Position numbers and translations under genes: made by a program. This document shows positions 13,536-13,579 of a stretch of 13,579 bases of DNA, piece by piece. Every line of letters begins with the position of its first letter. Position 1 is the stretch's first letter. The stretch is from an uncultured Clostridia bacterium (GTDB lineage: Bacteria > Bacillota > Clostridia > Oscillospirales > Oscillospiraceae). Where the stretch lies: positions 1-13,579 of the forward strand of contig CANDEH010000064.1 in assembly GCA_947383645.1 (NCBI GenBank), given 5' to 3'. Below the pieces are notes generated by a model. It made no database searches. It saw nothing but the letters and a program-made list of their open reading frames with translations, and was not told where the DNA came from.

Positions 13536-13579
13536 CAAAAGCGCGCTTAGGGGTCCGGCGCTGGCGGACTTTAGCCCCC

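Noticed and set aside
13320..13550. 76-codon frame across the end of the M56 gene and the hairpin cluster
   Set aside because: It overlaps the M56 coding end out of frame and then translates hairpins; no start signal.

Overview
The window looks like chromosome from a high-GC Bacillota, most likely an Oscillospiraceae-type gut anaerobe of the Flavonifractor/Pseudoflavonifractor/Intestinimonas kind. This is inferred from the glycolytic order pgk-tpiA-gpmI, strong GGAGG-type ribosome binding sites, TTG starts, a BlaI/M56 pair, and GC-rich coding sequence beside AT-rich promoters. I cannot place it to species.

Left part (1-3513): the 3' part of pgk, then complete tpiA and gpmI, all on the plus strand and all lower-glycolysis enzymes. 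The gaps between them are unusual. A run of five different hairpins separates pgk from tpiA. A MITE-like element with ends built from ATTAGGA heptamers separates tpiA from gpmI. Middle-left (3590-5130): its own promoter, then a tight pair encoding an NfeD-like membrane protein and an SPFH/band-7 protein, closed by a textbook terminator.

Centre (5131-6712): a patch visibly poorer in GC, with the marks of an accessory island. A SLOG-fold (DUF1273/YpsA-like) gene and a small XRE regulator are transcribed divergently from overlapping promoters, with a palindrome on the regulator's ribosome binding site. About 610 bases without a convincing gene follow. They hold a fold-back element of about 244 bp with long inverted ends, several further perfect hairpins, and a ghost of the last 17 codons of a prfC gene that differs from the intact neighbour only at synonymous positions.

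Right part (6674-13579): prfC (peptide chain release factor 3) and an amidohydrolase of unknown substrate lie on the minus strand, each with its own promoter. Divergent to them is a blaI-type repressor, preceded by three TACA/TGTA-like operators and overlapping an unusually large M56 (BlaR1-type) membrane metallopeptidase. That protein keeps the four-helix, HExxH architecture, but instead of a penicillin-binding sensor it carries an ectodomain of about 830 residues. This pair probably senses something other than (or not only) beta-lactams, and is the best candidate for an undescribed signalling system here. The window ends in another cluster of tandem hairpins.
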